Below, one piece after another: positions 45,456-54,554 of a DNA stretch of 64,000 nucleotides (position 1 is its first letter; each line of letters begins with the position of its first letter). The translations under genes were made by a program, and so were the position numbers. Source of the DNA: Cystobacter fuscus (GTDB lineage Bacteria > Myxococcota > Myxococcia > Myxococcales > Myxococcaceae); NCBI RefSeq assembly GCF_002305875.1, contig NZ_CP022098.1, positions 5,580,001 through 5,644,000 on the forward strand. The letters run 5' to 3'. Under the pieces are notes generated by a model, which was given only the letters and a program-made list of their open reading frames with translations, had not been told where the DNA came from and did no database searches.

Positions 45456-47174
45456 CTACTGGCGGATGAGCTGCACGTCGTCCAGGTGGACGTAGCTGCT
45501 GCCGCTGGTGGCCAGGGTGTGGAGGCCGAACTCCAGGTAGCCCGCGGTCACGGCGATGGTGGGCGTCTCCAGTTGGGTCCAGGCGCCGTACGTACCGAGC
45601 TCCGTGGCGGCGGGGGTGCAGGACGCGCACGTCTTGGCCTGGAGGCGGGAGAAGCCGAAGTCACCGCCCTTGCGGACCCAGGCGCGCACCCGGTAGTTGC
45701 CGTTGGTCAGGCCGTTGAGCTGCTGGTACGTCCACGTCTCGAAGGCCCCCGGGCTGTAGTGGGTCAGGTGGTAGGCGCTGTTGTAGCCGCCGTTGTAGGT
45801 CTCGGTGAACGCGGCCCCGGCGGTGCCATTGGGTGACCAGGTGTTCCAGCCCGTCATGCCGGACTCGAAGCCGCTGTTGATGACCGTGGGATTCGTGGGG
45901 GGCGGATTCGTGGTGCCCCCGCCGAGGATGGTCGCGGCCTTGTCCGGCTGCAGGGCCACGAAGTAGTTGAAGGCCTCGTTGAGCTGGTTCTGCTTGGACG
46001 CATCGCCCGCGTACTGCTTGCGCTGCTCATGGAGTTTGGCGATGAGCTCCAGCTGGCTCTGCCCGTAGGGCACGCCGAGCTTCTGTTGCAGGGTGGTCAG
46101 GAAGCCGTAGCCGAACTCGCGCGTCGGCTCGATCATCGAGCCTTCGCCGTAGTCGTTCCAGGTGGCGAGCTGGATCCAGTTCACGCCACTGTTCTTGGCC
46201 ATGTCCATGGTCTGGCCAAACGTGCCCGTCCCATTGTAGGGCAGGGTCCAGGTCGGGCCGCCCCATCCACCCGCCGTGTAGAAGGTGTTGAAGCCGGGGT
46301 AGGCCACGCCGAACTTCACGCCCAGCGGACGGTTGTTATAGAAGTTCTGCAACCCGGTCGTGAAATCCGAGTAGATCCACGGGTACTCGCCCTGGGCGTT
46401 GGCTCCGGCGTCGCCGTTCTGGTACCAGAGCGTCAGGAAGGTCGGCTTGGTCGACAGCGGCGAGAAGATGTTGCTCCAGTCGCCCGGCGACTTGAACGTC
46501 TGCGGACCGAAGTCCAGGAGCAGGGGCGCGTTGTTGATCTTGATGTAGTTGCCGCGGGAGAAGTAGTTGTCCCGCATGTAGATCATGTCGTTGCGGGCCG
46601 CGGCGTACTTGTCGGGAACGGAGCAGCCGTAGCCGGGCGCCAGCGTGAGGTTGTTGTCCTCGTAGACGATGGCGAACTCCAGACCCGCCGCGGCCGTCTT
46701 GTTGATGAAGGCCTCGGCGTTCTGCTTGTTCTTGGGGTAGTCCACGCAGTTGAGCGTGCCGGGCCAGTCGATGAGCACGCCATCCACGCCCGCGTACTTC
46801 ATGAGCAGCAGCTGGTACTCGATCACATCCTTGTCGCCCGAGCCGTAAGGTCCGATCAACGGGTAGTAGTGCGAGGCGATCTGCCGCTTGCCCGTGCCAT
46901 CCACCACGTTGGGATTCTTGTTGGCCATGGTCCAGTGGACTCCCCAGGAGCCGTTGCCCGAGGTGGTATTGCTCTCGAACCAGGGCATCAGGTGGACGTA
47001 GACCTTCTTGGTGAAAGTCTTGCTCACGGCCAGGGGCGCGCTCACGGCGGCGGAGGGCTCCGCCGCGCCCGGACGGACCTCACTCCTCGTCTCCGACGGC
47101 GTGGAACCACATCCCGCCAACACGAGCGCGGCGAACACGCCGGCTCCCTCGTTCACGAAACGATGACGCGTCAT
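45456..47174 (-). CDS. GH99/GH71-like glycoside hydrolase lipoprotein with C-terminal carbohydrate-binding module
   Basis: The 572-residue protein has a lipobox (LAGC, Cys22) and a catalytic TIM-barrel of the GH99-like group. Matching segments are VYVHLMPWFES, GVDGVLIDWPG, AIVYEDNN and the catalytic region IQLATWNDYGEGSMIEPT, where two glutamates lie in an EGxxxE arrangement. From about residue 420, after a Pro/Asn-rich linker, comes a jelly-roll module (NSGFESGMTGWNTW to the end) of the type that binds carbohydrate. AAGGAG precedes ATG 47174. It probably cleaves an extracellular polysaccharide (alpha-mannan or alpha-glucan). Confidence 0.8.
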   Translation of the reverse strand: MTRHRFVNEGAGVFAALVLAGCGSTPSETRSEVRPGAAEPSAAVSAPLAVSKTFTKKVYVHLMPWFESNTTSGNGSWGVHWTMANKNPNVVDGTGKRQIASHYYPLIGPYGSGDKDVIEYQLLLMKYAGVDGVLIDWPGTLNCVDYPKNKQNAEAFINKTAAAGLEFAIVYEDNNLTLAPGYGCSVPDKYAAARNDMIYMRDNYFSRGNYIKINNAPLLLDFGPQTFKSPGDWSNIFSPLSTKPTFLTLWYQNGDAGANAQGEYPWIYSDFTTGLQNFYNNRPLGVKFGVAYPGFNTFYTAGGWGGPTWTLPYNGTGTFGQTMDMAKNSGVNWIQLATWNDYGEGSMIEPTREFGYGFLTTLQQKLGVPYGQSQLELIAKLHEQRKQYAGDASKQNQLNEAFNYFVALQPDKAATILGGGTTNPPPTNPTVINSGFESGMTGWNTWSPNGTAGAAFTETYNGGYNSAYHLTHYSPGAFETWTYQQLNGLTNGNYRVRAWVRKGGDFGFSRLQAKTCASCTPAATELGTYGAWTQLETPTIAVTAGYLEFGLHTLATSGSSYVHLDDVQLIRQ

Positions 47175-47443
47175 GACTCTGCTCCTTGGCTCGGAGGGCC
47201 TCGCCACGCCCCGTCGGGAAGAGGGGGGGGACGGGGGGTGAGAGGCCGTGATGAGGCAACGCGGGCGATGGCTCGCCGCGCGGCGCTCATTAGCACGAAT
47301 CCCAACAAGCAGAAGAACTGTTTAATCTAGAAAATGTTGGAAAATAGGTAAATCACCCGGAGTCCGGGCGATGGGCGCTCTTCCCGGCCACCAGATCCTG
47401 GTCGCGTCCGATGCGCGCGAGGACCACGAACGCCCCCACGAAG

Positions 47444-48079
47444 TCAAGCGCTCCGCCATTCCTTGAAGATCGTCAGCACCGCGACGAGCACCATCAGCGC
47501 GCCGAGGCCCCGGCCGATCGCGGCGCTGGCGCGGGGGTTGGACTCGAGCCAGCCACGCGCCCTGTCTCCCACCAGCACGATCGCGCCGTACACGGCGGCC
47601 TGGGTGACCGTGATGATCGCCCCGAGCACCAGTGCCTGGATCCAGGTCGGCCCGTACTCCGGCCGCAGGAACTGGGGGAACACGGCGAGCATGAAGAGAT
47701 AGGCCTTGGGGTTGAGCAGGTTCGTCACCATGCCCTGGCGGAACGCGGCCGAGGTCTCGCGCCCCCCCTCGAGCGGGGAGGCGGTGAAGGCCGCTCCGCT
47801 GCGGAACAGGGAGAAGCCGATCCACGCCACGTACAGGGCACCGAGCCACAGCAGGAGGTTGAACGCGGCCGGGATGACCTGCAGCAGCACGGCGGCTCCC
47901 GTCGCGGCGATCACCACGTGACAGGCTCCACCCGAGACGATCCCCGCCACCGCGGACATCCCCGCGCTCCGCCCACCTCCCAGGGAACTGGCGAGCACGA
48001 ACGCCATGTCGAGACCCGGCAACGCGACAATCCCAAACACCAGTACGAAGAAGAGCCACAGATGGGCCGTGTGTTCCAT
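47444..48079 (-). CDS. LysE/RhtB-family amino-acid exporter
   Basis: This 211-residue membrane protein has about six hydrophobic segments. Family blocks are the start FFVLVFGIVALPGLDMAFVL, the middle GSGGACHVV-like region and NLLNPKAYLFMLAVFPQFL. Such proteins export amino acids or homoserine-lactone-like molecules. The ATG at 48079 begins just before the first helix and the longer in-frame start at 48232 is rejected. Confidence 0.88.
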   Translation of the reverse strand: MEHTAHLWLFFVLVFGIVALPGLDMAFVLASSLGGGRSAGMSAVAGIVSGGACHVVIAATGAAVLLQVIPAAFNLLLWLGALYVAWIGFSLFRSGAAFTASPLEGGRETSAAFRQGMVTNLLNPKAYLFMLAVFPQFLRPEYGPTWIQALVLGAIITVTQAAVYGAIVLVGDRARGWLESNPRASAAIGRGLGALMVLVAVLTIFKEWRSA

Positions 48080-48312
48080 GAGCGGCGGCGACTGTATCAC
48101 CGGCCCGCTTCCAGGCCCTCGGGCCGCTTGCCCTCCGGGGCGGCGATGGGACGGCGCGAGAATCCGTGGGCGCCCTGTGTCTGGCCCTGGGCCCGCGCTT
48201 CCTCGCGTCCCGGGCCTGAATCGTTTCCGCACTCCACCCCCGTTGAGGCAGGGCCCGTGTTCCCGGGTATGGTCCGCGAAACCCGACTTACCCCCTGGAA
48301 GATGGAACTCCC

Positions 48313-50136
48313 ATGATCAAGGTTGGTGGAAGGTGGTTCACGTCCATCGCGCTGTGCGGACTGATGTTCGGAAGCGCTGGTTGCGAGGAGGAGCCTCCTC
48401 CGGCGCCGCCCGCCACACCGGACTGTAGTGCTCCACCCGAAGTCTCCTCGCCGGACTGGGTGCCTTGCCAGTTGAAGGTGATGACGCTCGAGGAGAAGGT
48501 GGGTCAGCTCTTCATGACCCACGCCTATGGGAAGAGCGTCACGGATGCGGATCCGAAGATGGTGGAGAGCAACCGCAAGGACCACGGGCTGGACACGGCG
48601 GAGCAGCTCGTCGAGCGCTACCACCTGGGTGGCATCATCTACTTCACCTGGGCCAACAACCTGCAAGCCCCGGAGCAGATCGCCCGGCTGTCCAATGGGT
48701 TGCAGGAGGTGGCGATGCGCCAGGAGCGGGCCATTCCCCTGCTCATCGCCACGGATCAGGAGCATGGCGTGGTGGTGCGGGTGGGCGAGCCGGCCACCCA
48801 GTTTCCCGGCAACATGGCCCTGGGCGCCACGCAGGACGTGGAGACCGCGCGCCAGGCGGCGGCCATCACCGGGCGGGAGCTGCGCGCCCTGGGCATCAAC
48901 CAGAACTTCGGCACGGTCGCGGACGTCAACAGCAACCCACTCAACCCCGTCATCGGCGTGCGCTCCTTCGGACTGGATCCCGCGCGGGTCGCGGCTTTCA
49001 CGCAGGTGCAGGTGGGCGCCCAACAGGGAGAGGGCACCGCGTCCACCGTGAAGCACTTCCCCGGCCATGGCGACACGGACGTGGACAGCCACTACGGGCT
49101 GCCCATCATCAATCACAGCCGGGAGCAGTTCGACGCGGTGGACCTGCCGCCGTTCGTGGCCGCCATCGACGCCGAGGTGGATGCCATCATGTCCGCCCAC
49201 ATCGTGGTGCCCGCGCTGGAAAGCTCGGGCCTGCCGGCGACGCTCAGCCACGGCATCATGACGGACCTGCTGCGGGGCCAGCTCGGCTTCAAGGGCGTGG
49301 TGGTCAGCGACTCGCTCTCCATGCAGGGCGCGAAGCCCTACGGTGACCAGAGCGACGCGCGCGTCCCCGTGGAGGCGCTCAAGGCCGGCGTGGACCTGCT
49401 CCTCATGCCGCAGCGCATCGAAGTGGCCTACAACGCCGTGCGCGACGCGGTGAACAGTGGGGAGGTGAGCCAGGAGCGGCTCGATGAGGCGGTGGGACGC
49501 ATCCTGACGCTCAAGCAGAAGCGGGGGGTGCTCGCCCAGCCCCTGGTGGAGCTCGCCGGGCTCCAGCGGGTGGGCGCCGCCGAGCACCTGACCGCCGCCG
49601 CCGCCATCACCGAGCGCGGTATCACCCTGGTGAAGAACGAGGCGGGCGTGCTGCCGTTGAAGCCCGAGGCGGGCAAGGTGCTGGTGACGGGGTGGGGCGT
49701 CACGGCGACGGCCACGCTGGCGCAGGAGCTGGCCCGGCGGGGCCGGTCCGTGGAGACCGTGGAGACGGGCACCTCGCCGACGCAGGCGAAGATCGACGAG
49801 GCGGTGGCCTCGGCCGCGCGCGCGGACGTCACCGTGGTGCTGGTCAACCGCGTCTGGACGTCGAAGCAGCAGCAGGCGCTGGTCCGCGCGCTCCAGGGGG
49901 CGAACAAGCCGGTGGTGGTCGTCTCGGTGCGCGAGCCGTATGACATCGCCCACCTGCCGGAGGTGTCCACCTACGTGGCTACCTATGGCTACCAGCCCGT
50001 CTCCATGAAGGCGCTGGCGCGGGTGCTGTTGGGAGAGGTGAACCCCTCGGGCCGGCTGCCCGTGGCCATTCCCGAGGTGGGAACGGCCTCCGGGGTGCTC
50101 TACCCGGTCGGGCACGGCCTCTCTTACGGTGGGTAG
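48313..50136 (+). CDS. GH3 beta-N-acetylhexosaminidase lipoprotein (NagZ-like, two-domain)
   Basis: This 607-residue protein has a lipobox (SAGC, Cys24). The GH3 catalytic domain (about residues 50-380) carries the NagZ-specific motif KHFPGHGDTDVDSH at 247-260 (His/Asp general acid-base pair) and the Asp333 nucleophile in VVSDSLSM. A second GH3 domain runs from about 400 to the end. Length and layout resemble the secreted B. subtilis NagZ, which frees GlcNAc from muropeptides. Role in peptidoglycan recycling or prey-wall breakdown is inferred. Confidence 0.88.
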   Translation: MIKVGGRWFTSIALCGLMFGSAGCEEEPPPAPPATPDCSAPPEVSSPDWVPCQLKVMTLEEKVGQLFMTHAYGKSVTDADPKMVESNRKDHGLDTAEQLVERYHLGGIIYFTWANNLQAPEQIARLSNGLQEVAMRQERAIPLLIATDQEHGVVVRVGEPATQFPGNMALGATQDVETARQAAAITGRELRALGINQNFGTVADVNSNPLNPVIGVRSFGLDPARVAAFTQVQVGAQQGEGTASTVKHFPGHGDTDVDSHYGLPIINHSREQFDAVDLPPFVAAIDAEVDAIMSAHIVVPALESSGLPATLSHGIMTDLLRGQLGFKGVVVSDSLSMQGAKPYGDQSDARVPVEALKAGVDLLLMPQRIEVAYNAVRDAVNSGEVSQERLDEAVGRILTLKQKRGVLAQPLVELAGLQRVGAAEHLTAAAAITERGITLVKNEAGVLPLKPEAGKVLVTGWGVTATATLAQELARRGRSVETVETGTSPTQAKIDEAVASAARADVTVVLVNRVWTSKQQQALVRALQGANKPVVVVSVREPYDIAHLPEVSTYVATYGYQPVSMKALARVLLGEVNPSGRLPVAIPEVGTASGVLYPVGHGLSYGG

Positions 50137-50151
50137 GTGCTGAAGCAGGAG

Positions 50152-50171
50152 GCCCTCGGGATGCCGAGGGC
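50152..50171. terminator. Hairpin between convergent GH3 and UbiA genes
   Basis: GCCCTCGG-GATG-CCGAGGGC forms a perfect 8-base stem with a 4-base loop in the 43-base gap between the two stops. It can terminate both genes. Confidence 0.6.
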
Positions 50172-50179
50172 ACTCCGGC

Positions 50180-51223
50180 TCAAGTCGTCACACCCATGGG
50201 CGGGGGACTGGCCTGATTCCGATTGCGGCGAGCCAGTGCGCGCAGCAGGAGGAAGCCTCCCAGATAGAGATACAGCGGGAAGAGCTCGATGGCGAAGAAC
50301 GAGAAGCCAGGCTTGAGAATGATCATCCCGATCAGCGCGGCCGAGCCTCCCAATCCATTATGGGTGGAGGCCACGTAGGGGATGATCCACATCGTCTCCT
50401 TCTTCTTCCAGGCTCCCCGCTGAAGCCGCCACGCATAACCCAACCCCATGTACGCCGTGGTGCTCAGGGCGAGCAGGACGATGCCCGGTACGCCCGCCAG
50501 GTAGAGCGGAATCAGCGAGAGGTACGCCGCGACCATTCCAATGCCATGGATCTTCACGGCGTTCTCGATTCCGATGCGCACCACCAGGGTCTTCTTCCAC
50601 GTCTTCGCGTCGCTCTCCCAGTCGGCCATGTTCATGACCATCATCCGGATGTACTCGATGATGCCGAGCGGGATGAGGACCAGCAGCAGCGTGTGGGGCC
50701 GCAGTCCGCCGCTCTGGAGGCAATAGCCGAGCAGCGGAACCAGGGTGTTGAGCACCAGGGTGACGGTGAACTCGCCCAGGCCCACGGCCTCCAGCTTGAG
50801 CGGCGGTGCACTGTACTGCCAGGAGAAGAAGATGGCGGCCAGGCCGAGGAGGCGGGCGCTGGGGGTCGGCATGAGCAGGGCGAGAGCGATGGACACCACC
50901 GTCAAGGCATACGCGATGTACAGGGAGTGCCGCGGCTCCATGATCCCTTTCACGAGGATCCGGCTACCGCCTGTCCATGGAGAGGGAGACGTGTTGGCCC
51001 GGTCTGGCTCCAGGTCGAAATACTCGTTGGAGTAATGCGTCATCAGGTGGGTGATCCACGTGAAGATCACCCCATGAATGAAGCGGGAGGCATCAATGGC
51101 GCCGCCCGATACGGTGGGGATGATGGCTCCCACCGTGTAGAGAATCGGGCTATACAGCAGGAATTTGACGCGGCCGAGTGCCAGCAGGTGTTTGAAAGTT
51201 GGGTGCGCAGTCATGTCATTCAT
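50180..51223 (-). CDS. UbiA-superfamily prenyltransferase (MenA-like)
   Basis: This 347-residue polytopic membrane protein has the two Asp-rich motifs of UbiA enzymes: NEYFDLEPD (near residue 67) and the second, DWESDAKTWKKTL (near residue 200). GGSRILVKG after the first motif is typical of the MenA branch, which attaches a prenyl chain to 1,4-dihydroxy-2-naphthoate in menaquinone synthesis. No other men gene is adjacent, so another aromatic or lipid acceptor is possible. ATG 51223 was taken; the ATG three codons on is also possible. Confidence 0.82.
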   Translation of the reverse strand: MNDMTAHPTFKHLLALGRVKFLLYSPILYTVGAIIPTVSGGAIDASRFIHGVIFTWITHLMTHYSNEYFDLEPDRANTSPSPWTGGSRILVKGIMEPRHSLYIAYALTVVSIALALLMPTPSARLLGLAAIFFSWQYSAPPLKLEAVGLGEFTVTLVLNTLVPLLGYCLQSGGLRPHTLLLVLIPLGIIEYIRMMVMNMADWESDAKTWKKTLVVRIGIENAVKIHGIGMVAAYLSLIPLYLAGVPGIVLLALSTTAYMGLGYAWRLQRGAWKKKETMWIIPYVASTHNGLGGSAALIGMIILKPGFSFFAIELFPLYLYLGGFLLLRALARRNRNQASPPPMGVTT

Positions 51224-51268
51224 GACAATGCCACGTCGCGTTATAAGTGGGGAGTGTGTTTTGTTTTA

Positions 51269-51301
51269 TCGAAAATCGAGAGGAAAGACTCTCGATTTCG
51301 A
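51269..51301. promoter_or_regulatory. AT-rich hairpin in the UbiA upstream region
   Basis: TCGAAAATCGAGAG and CTCTCGATTTCGA pair over 13 bases with one bulged A and a GAAAGA loop. It lies 46-78 bases upstream of the UbiA start and 45-77 bases downstream of the aldehyde dehydrogenase stop (same strand). It could be the terminator of the upstream operon or an operator/leader element of UbiA. The surrounding 120 bases are strikingly AT-rich. Confidence 0.45.
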
Positions 51302-51346
51302 GGACTCCCATTTCAACTTTTTTCAACTTTCAAACGTCAGCTGTCT

Positions 51347-52780
51347 TCATCCCTGACGCAGGACGAGCAGTCGCGGCTCGGTCATGTCCTCGATGGCGTA
51401 CTTCACGCCCTCGCGCCCAAGCCCCGAGCCCTTCACGCCGCCATAGGGCATCGTGTCGACGCGGAAGCTCGGCACGTCCCCCACGACGACGCCTCCCACC
51501 TCCAGCTCGTCCCAGGCCCGCATCGCCTTGGACAGGTCGTTCGTGAAGAGACCCGCCTGCAATCCATAGCGCCCGTCGTTCACCGCGCGCAGTGCCTCGT
51601 CGAACGCGCGGAAGGGCTGGAGCAGTACCACCGGCCCGAACGCCTCTTCCGCGGACAGCGGCTCGTCGGCCGGCACGCCCTCCAGTACGGTGGCCTCGAG
51701 CAACGCGCCACGCCGTCCTCCTCCGGCCAGCACGCGCGCTCCTCGCGCCACCGCGCGCTCGATCCACCCCTCCAGCCGCCGCGCCGCGGGCTCGTCGATC
51801 ATGGGGCCGAGCGTGGTGGCTTCGTCCCTGGGGTTGCCCGAGCGCAGTGCCCGCGCCCTCGTGACGAGCCGCTCGCGCAGCGCGCCGTACAGCGACTCGT
51901 GCACGAGCACGCGCTGCACCGAGATGCAGCTCTGTCCCGCCTGGAAGAAGGCGCCATGGGCCACGCGGTCCGCGACGAAGTCCAGGCGCTCGCCCTGGTC
52001 GTGGTCCACCACGCACGCGGCGTTGCCGCCCAGCTCCAACACCACCTTCTTGCGGCCGGCGCGCGCCTTGAGTTCCCAGCCGACCTTCTCCGAGCCGGTG
52101 AACGAGAGCAGCTTCAGCCGCTCGTCCTCGATGAAGGGTCCCACGTCCGCGAGGCGGGTGGGGAGGACGGAGAAGGCGCCCTCGGGGAGTGCCGTCTCGG
52201 CGAGCACCTCGGCCATGAGCATCGCGCTCACGGGGGTGCGGTCCGACGGCTTGAGCACGAAGGGGCAGCCGGCGGCGATGGCGGGCGCCACCTTGTGCGC
52301 CACCAGGTTGAGCGGGAAGTTGAACGGCGTGATGAACGAGCACGGGCCCACGGGCACGCGCTGGGTAAAGCCCCGGTAGCCGGCCGCGCGCGGCGAGACC
52401 TCCAGGTTCAGCATCTCGCCCTCGTTGCGCACGGCCTCCTCGGCCGCCGCCTTGAACGTGTCGATGAGCCGGGTGACCTCGCCTCGCGCGTCGCGCAGGG
52501 GCTTGCCCGCCTCGATGCAGAGCGCGAGCGCGAACTCCTCGGCCCGCTCGCGGAAGCGGCGCACGCAGTGCTCGAGCACCTCCTGCCGCGCGTAGGGCGC
52601 CAGGCGCCGCATCGGGCCGGTGGCACGTACCGCCGCGGCGATGGCCTCCTCCACGGTGCCCGCGTCCGCGAGCGCCACGTGGGTCACGACCTCGCCCGAA
52701 TACTTGTCGGTCACGGCCAGCTCCGCGTTGGGCTGTCTCGGGCGGTTGGCCAGGTAATACGGATAGCGTTCAGCCAGCAT
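51347..52780 (-). CDS. NAD(P)-dependent aldehyde dehydrogenase
   Basis: The 477-residue enzyme has the cofactor-binding block FITPFNFPLNLVAHKVAPAI, LSFTGSEKVGWELK, the general base Glu in LELGGNAACVV and the catalytic Cys in GAFFQAGQSCISVQ (about residue 286). Its closest relatives are lactaldehyde/succinic-semialdehyde-type dehydrogenases. It is the second gene of an operon, 33 bases after an acetolactate-synthase-like gene. The substrate may be an aldehyde formed by that thiamine-dependent enzyme. Confidence 0.9.
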   Translation of the reverse strand: MLAERYPYYLANRPRQPNAELAVTDKYSGEVVTHVALADAGTVEEAIAAAVRATGPMRRLAPYARQEVLEHCVRRFRERAEEFALALCIEAGKPLRDARGEVTRLIDTFKAAAEEAVRNEGEMLNLEVSPRAAGYRGFTQRVPVGPCSFITPFNFPLNLVAHKVAPAIAAGCPFVLKPSDRTPVSAMLMAEVLAETALPEGAFSVLPTRLADVGPFIEDERLKLLSFTGSEKVGWELKARAGRKKVVLELGGNAACVVDHDQGERLDFVADRVAHGAFFQAGQSCISVQRVLVHESLYGALRERLVTRARALRSGNPRDEATTLGPMIDEPAARRLEGWIERAVARGARVLAGGGRRGALLEATVLEGVPADEPLSAEEAFGPVVLLQPFRAFDEALRAVNDGRYGLQAGLFTNDLSKAMRAWDELEVGGVVVGDVPSFRVDTMPYGGVKGSGLGREGVKYAIEDMTEPRLLVLRQG

Positions 52781-52813
52781 GGCGTTCCTCTCTTTCTGTC
52801 TCGTGTCCGGGGC

Positions 52814-54454
52814 TCAGCGTGCGGCGGCTTCCTCGGCACCGGCTCCGAGCGCGCGCGAGTTGTCCGAGTAGTCGATGGGCAGGTCGATGACGTGCACGCC
52901 GCCCGACTCCAGGCAGCGCGCGAGCGTGGTGCCGAACTCCGAGGCGCTCGTCGGGCGGTGTCCCCGCGCGCCATATGCCTCCGCGTAGCGGACGAAGTCC
53001 GGGTTGCCCAGCTCCATGCCGAAGTCCGGCAGCCCCATCTCGCCCTGCTTCCAGCGGATCATCCCGTAGCCGTCGTCGCGCACCACGACCACCGTCAGGT
53101 CCATCCGCAGGCGCACCGCCGTCTCCAGCTCCTGCGAGTTCATCATGAACCCACCATCACCGCAGATCGCGACCACCTTGCGCCGTGGATACACCAGCCT
53201 GGCGGCAATGGCGGAGGGGAGCCCGGCTCCCATCGTGGCGAGCGCGTTGTCGAGCAGCAACGTGTTGGGCCGGCGGCAGCGGTAGTAGCGGGCGAACCAG
53301 AGCTTGTACATGCCGTTGTCCAGGCAGACGATGCCGTCGTCCGGCATGGCACGCCGCACCTCGGCCACGAGCCGCGCGGGGTAGATGGGGAAGCGGTCGT
53401 CGTCGATGCCGCGCGCGAGCTGCGCGTCGAGTCCCATGCGGGCGCGCTCGAAGGACGAGAAGTCCCAGTGCGCGCGCGGGCCGCCGACGCCCTCGGCGAT
53501 GCGCCACACCGCGTTGGCGATGTCGCCGGTCACCTGCACCTGGGGGAAGTACACGGGATCCACCTCGGCCGACGAGAAGTTCAGGTGGACGACCGTGCGG
53601 CGGTTGTCGCGCATGACGAAGGGCGGCTTCTCGATGACGTCATGGCCCACGTTGACGATGCAGTCCGAGGCCTCGATGGCGCGGTGGACGAAGTCCCCGT
53701 CGGACAGCGCCGCCGTGCCCATCCAGAGCGGATGCGTCTCGTCCACCACGCCCTTGCCCATCTGGGTGCTGAAGAAGGGCATGCCCACGCGGTCCACGAA
53801 GACGCGGAGCATCTCCGAGGTGAGCTTGCGGTTGGCGCCCGCGCCGATCATGAGCAGCGGGCGGCGGGCGGACGAGATGGTCTCGACGGCCTGGGCAATG
53901 GAGGCCTCGTCGGCCACGGGCCGGCGGAGGGTGAAGGGGGCGAGGGGAGTGGCCTCGGAGGAGTCACGGGCCACGTCCTCGGGCAGCTCCAGGTGCGTGG
54001 CGCCGGGGCGCTCCTCTTCCGCGCGGCGGAACGCCTCGCGCACCGCCGAGGAGACGTGCTCGGCGGAGATGAGCGTGCGGGTGGACTTGGTGAGCGGCCG
54101 CATCATTCCCACGACGTCGACGATCTGGAAGTGGCCCTGCTTGCTGGCCCGGATGGGCTTCTGCCCGGTGACCATGACCATGGGCATGCCGCCGAGCTGG
54201 GCGTAGGCGGCGGCGGTGACGAGGTTGGTCGCGCCGGGCCCGAGCGTCGCGAGGCACACGCCCGCGCGCCCGGTGAGCCGGCCCCACGTGGCGGCCATGA
54301 AGCCCGCGGCCTGCTCGTGGCGGGTGACGACGAGGCGCAGGCCCGAGGCGCGCATCGACTCGAGCAGATCCAGGTTCTCCTCACCCGGGAGTCCAAAGAC
54401 ACAACGCACGCCCTCCGCTTCGAGCGCTTTGACGAACAGATCCGATGCCTTCAT
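52814..54454 (-). CDS. Thiamine-diphosphate enzyme, acetolactate-synthase large-subunit-like
   Basis: This 546-residue enzyme has the TPP activating Glu in VTRHEQAAGFMAAT and the acetolactate-synthase-type block ASKQGHFQIVDVVGMMRPLT. The metal/TPP motif CGDGGFMMNSQELETAVRL is followed by DDGYGMIRWKQ. AAGGAG precedes ATG 54454. No small regulatory subunit gene is adjacent and it sits beside an aldehyde dehydrogenase, so a catabolic or specialised carboligation/decarboxylation seems likelier than branched-chain synthesis. Confidence 0.87.
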   Translation of the reverse strand: MKASDLFVKALEAEGVRCVFGLPGEENLDLLESMRASGLRLVVTRHEQAAGFMAATWGRLTGRAGVCLATLGPGATNLVTAAAYAQLGGMPMVMVTGQKPIRASKQGHFQIVDVVGMMRPLTKSTRTLISAEHVSSAVREAFRRAEEERPGATHLELPEDVARDSSEATPLAPFTLRRPVADEASIAQAVETISSARRPLLMIGAGANRKLTSEMLRVFVDRVGMPFFSTQMGKGVVDETHPLWMGTAALSDGDFVHRAIEASDCIVNVGHDVIEKPPFVMRDNRRTVVHLNFSSAEVDPVYFPQVQVTGDIANAVWRIAEGVGGPRAHWDFSSFERARMGLDAQLARGIDDDRFPIYPARLVAEVRRAMPDDGIVCLDNGMYKLWFARYYRCRRPNTLLLDNALATMGAGLPSAIAARLVYPRRKVVAICGDGGFMMNSQELETAVRLRMDLTVVVVRDDGYGMIRWKQGEMGLPDFGMELGNPDFVRYAEAYGARGHRPTSASEFGTTLARCLESGGVHVIDLPIDYSDNSRALGAGAEEAAAR

Positions 54455-54530
54455 GGGGTTTCTCCTTCGCGACGAGGAGAAATGTAAAGAAGGCCCACGA
54501 TTCTTCCATTCGTTTGTTCCCATGGAGTCG

Positions 54531-54545
54531 ATAGGTATTGCCTAT
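54531..54545. promoter_or_regulatory. LysR-type box (ATAG-N7-CTAT) in the divergent promoter
   Basis: ATAGG-TATTG-CCTAT is a perfect dyad containing T-N11-A, the classic LysR-regulator recognition box. It lies 10 bases before the LysR start and 77 bases from the acetolactate-synthase-like start, consistent with control of the operon and autoregulation. Confidence 0.65.
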
Positions 54546-54554
54546 GATGGGGGA

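Noticed and set aside
50360-54487. 1375-codon rightward frame spanning UbiA, aldehyde dehydrogenase and TPP-enzyme genes
   Set aside because: Three real genes on the minus strand explain it; no signal, motif or start context supports the long frame.
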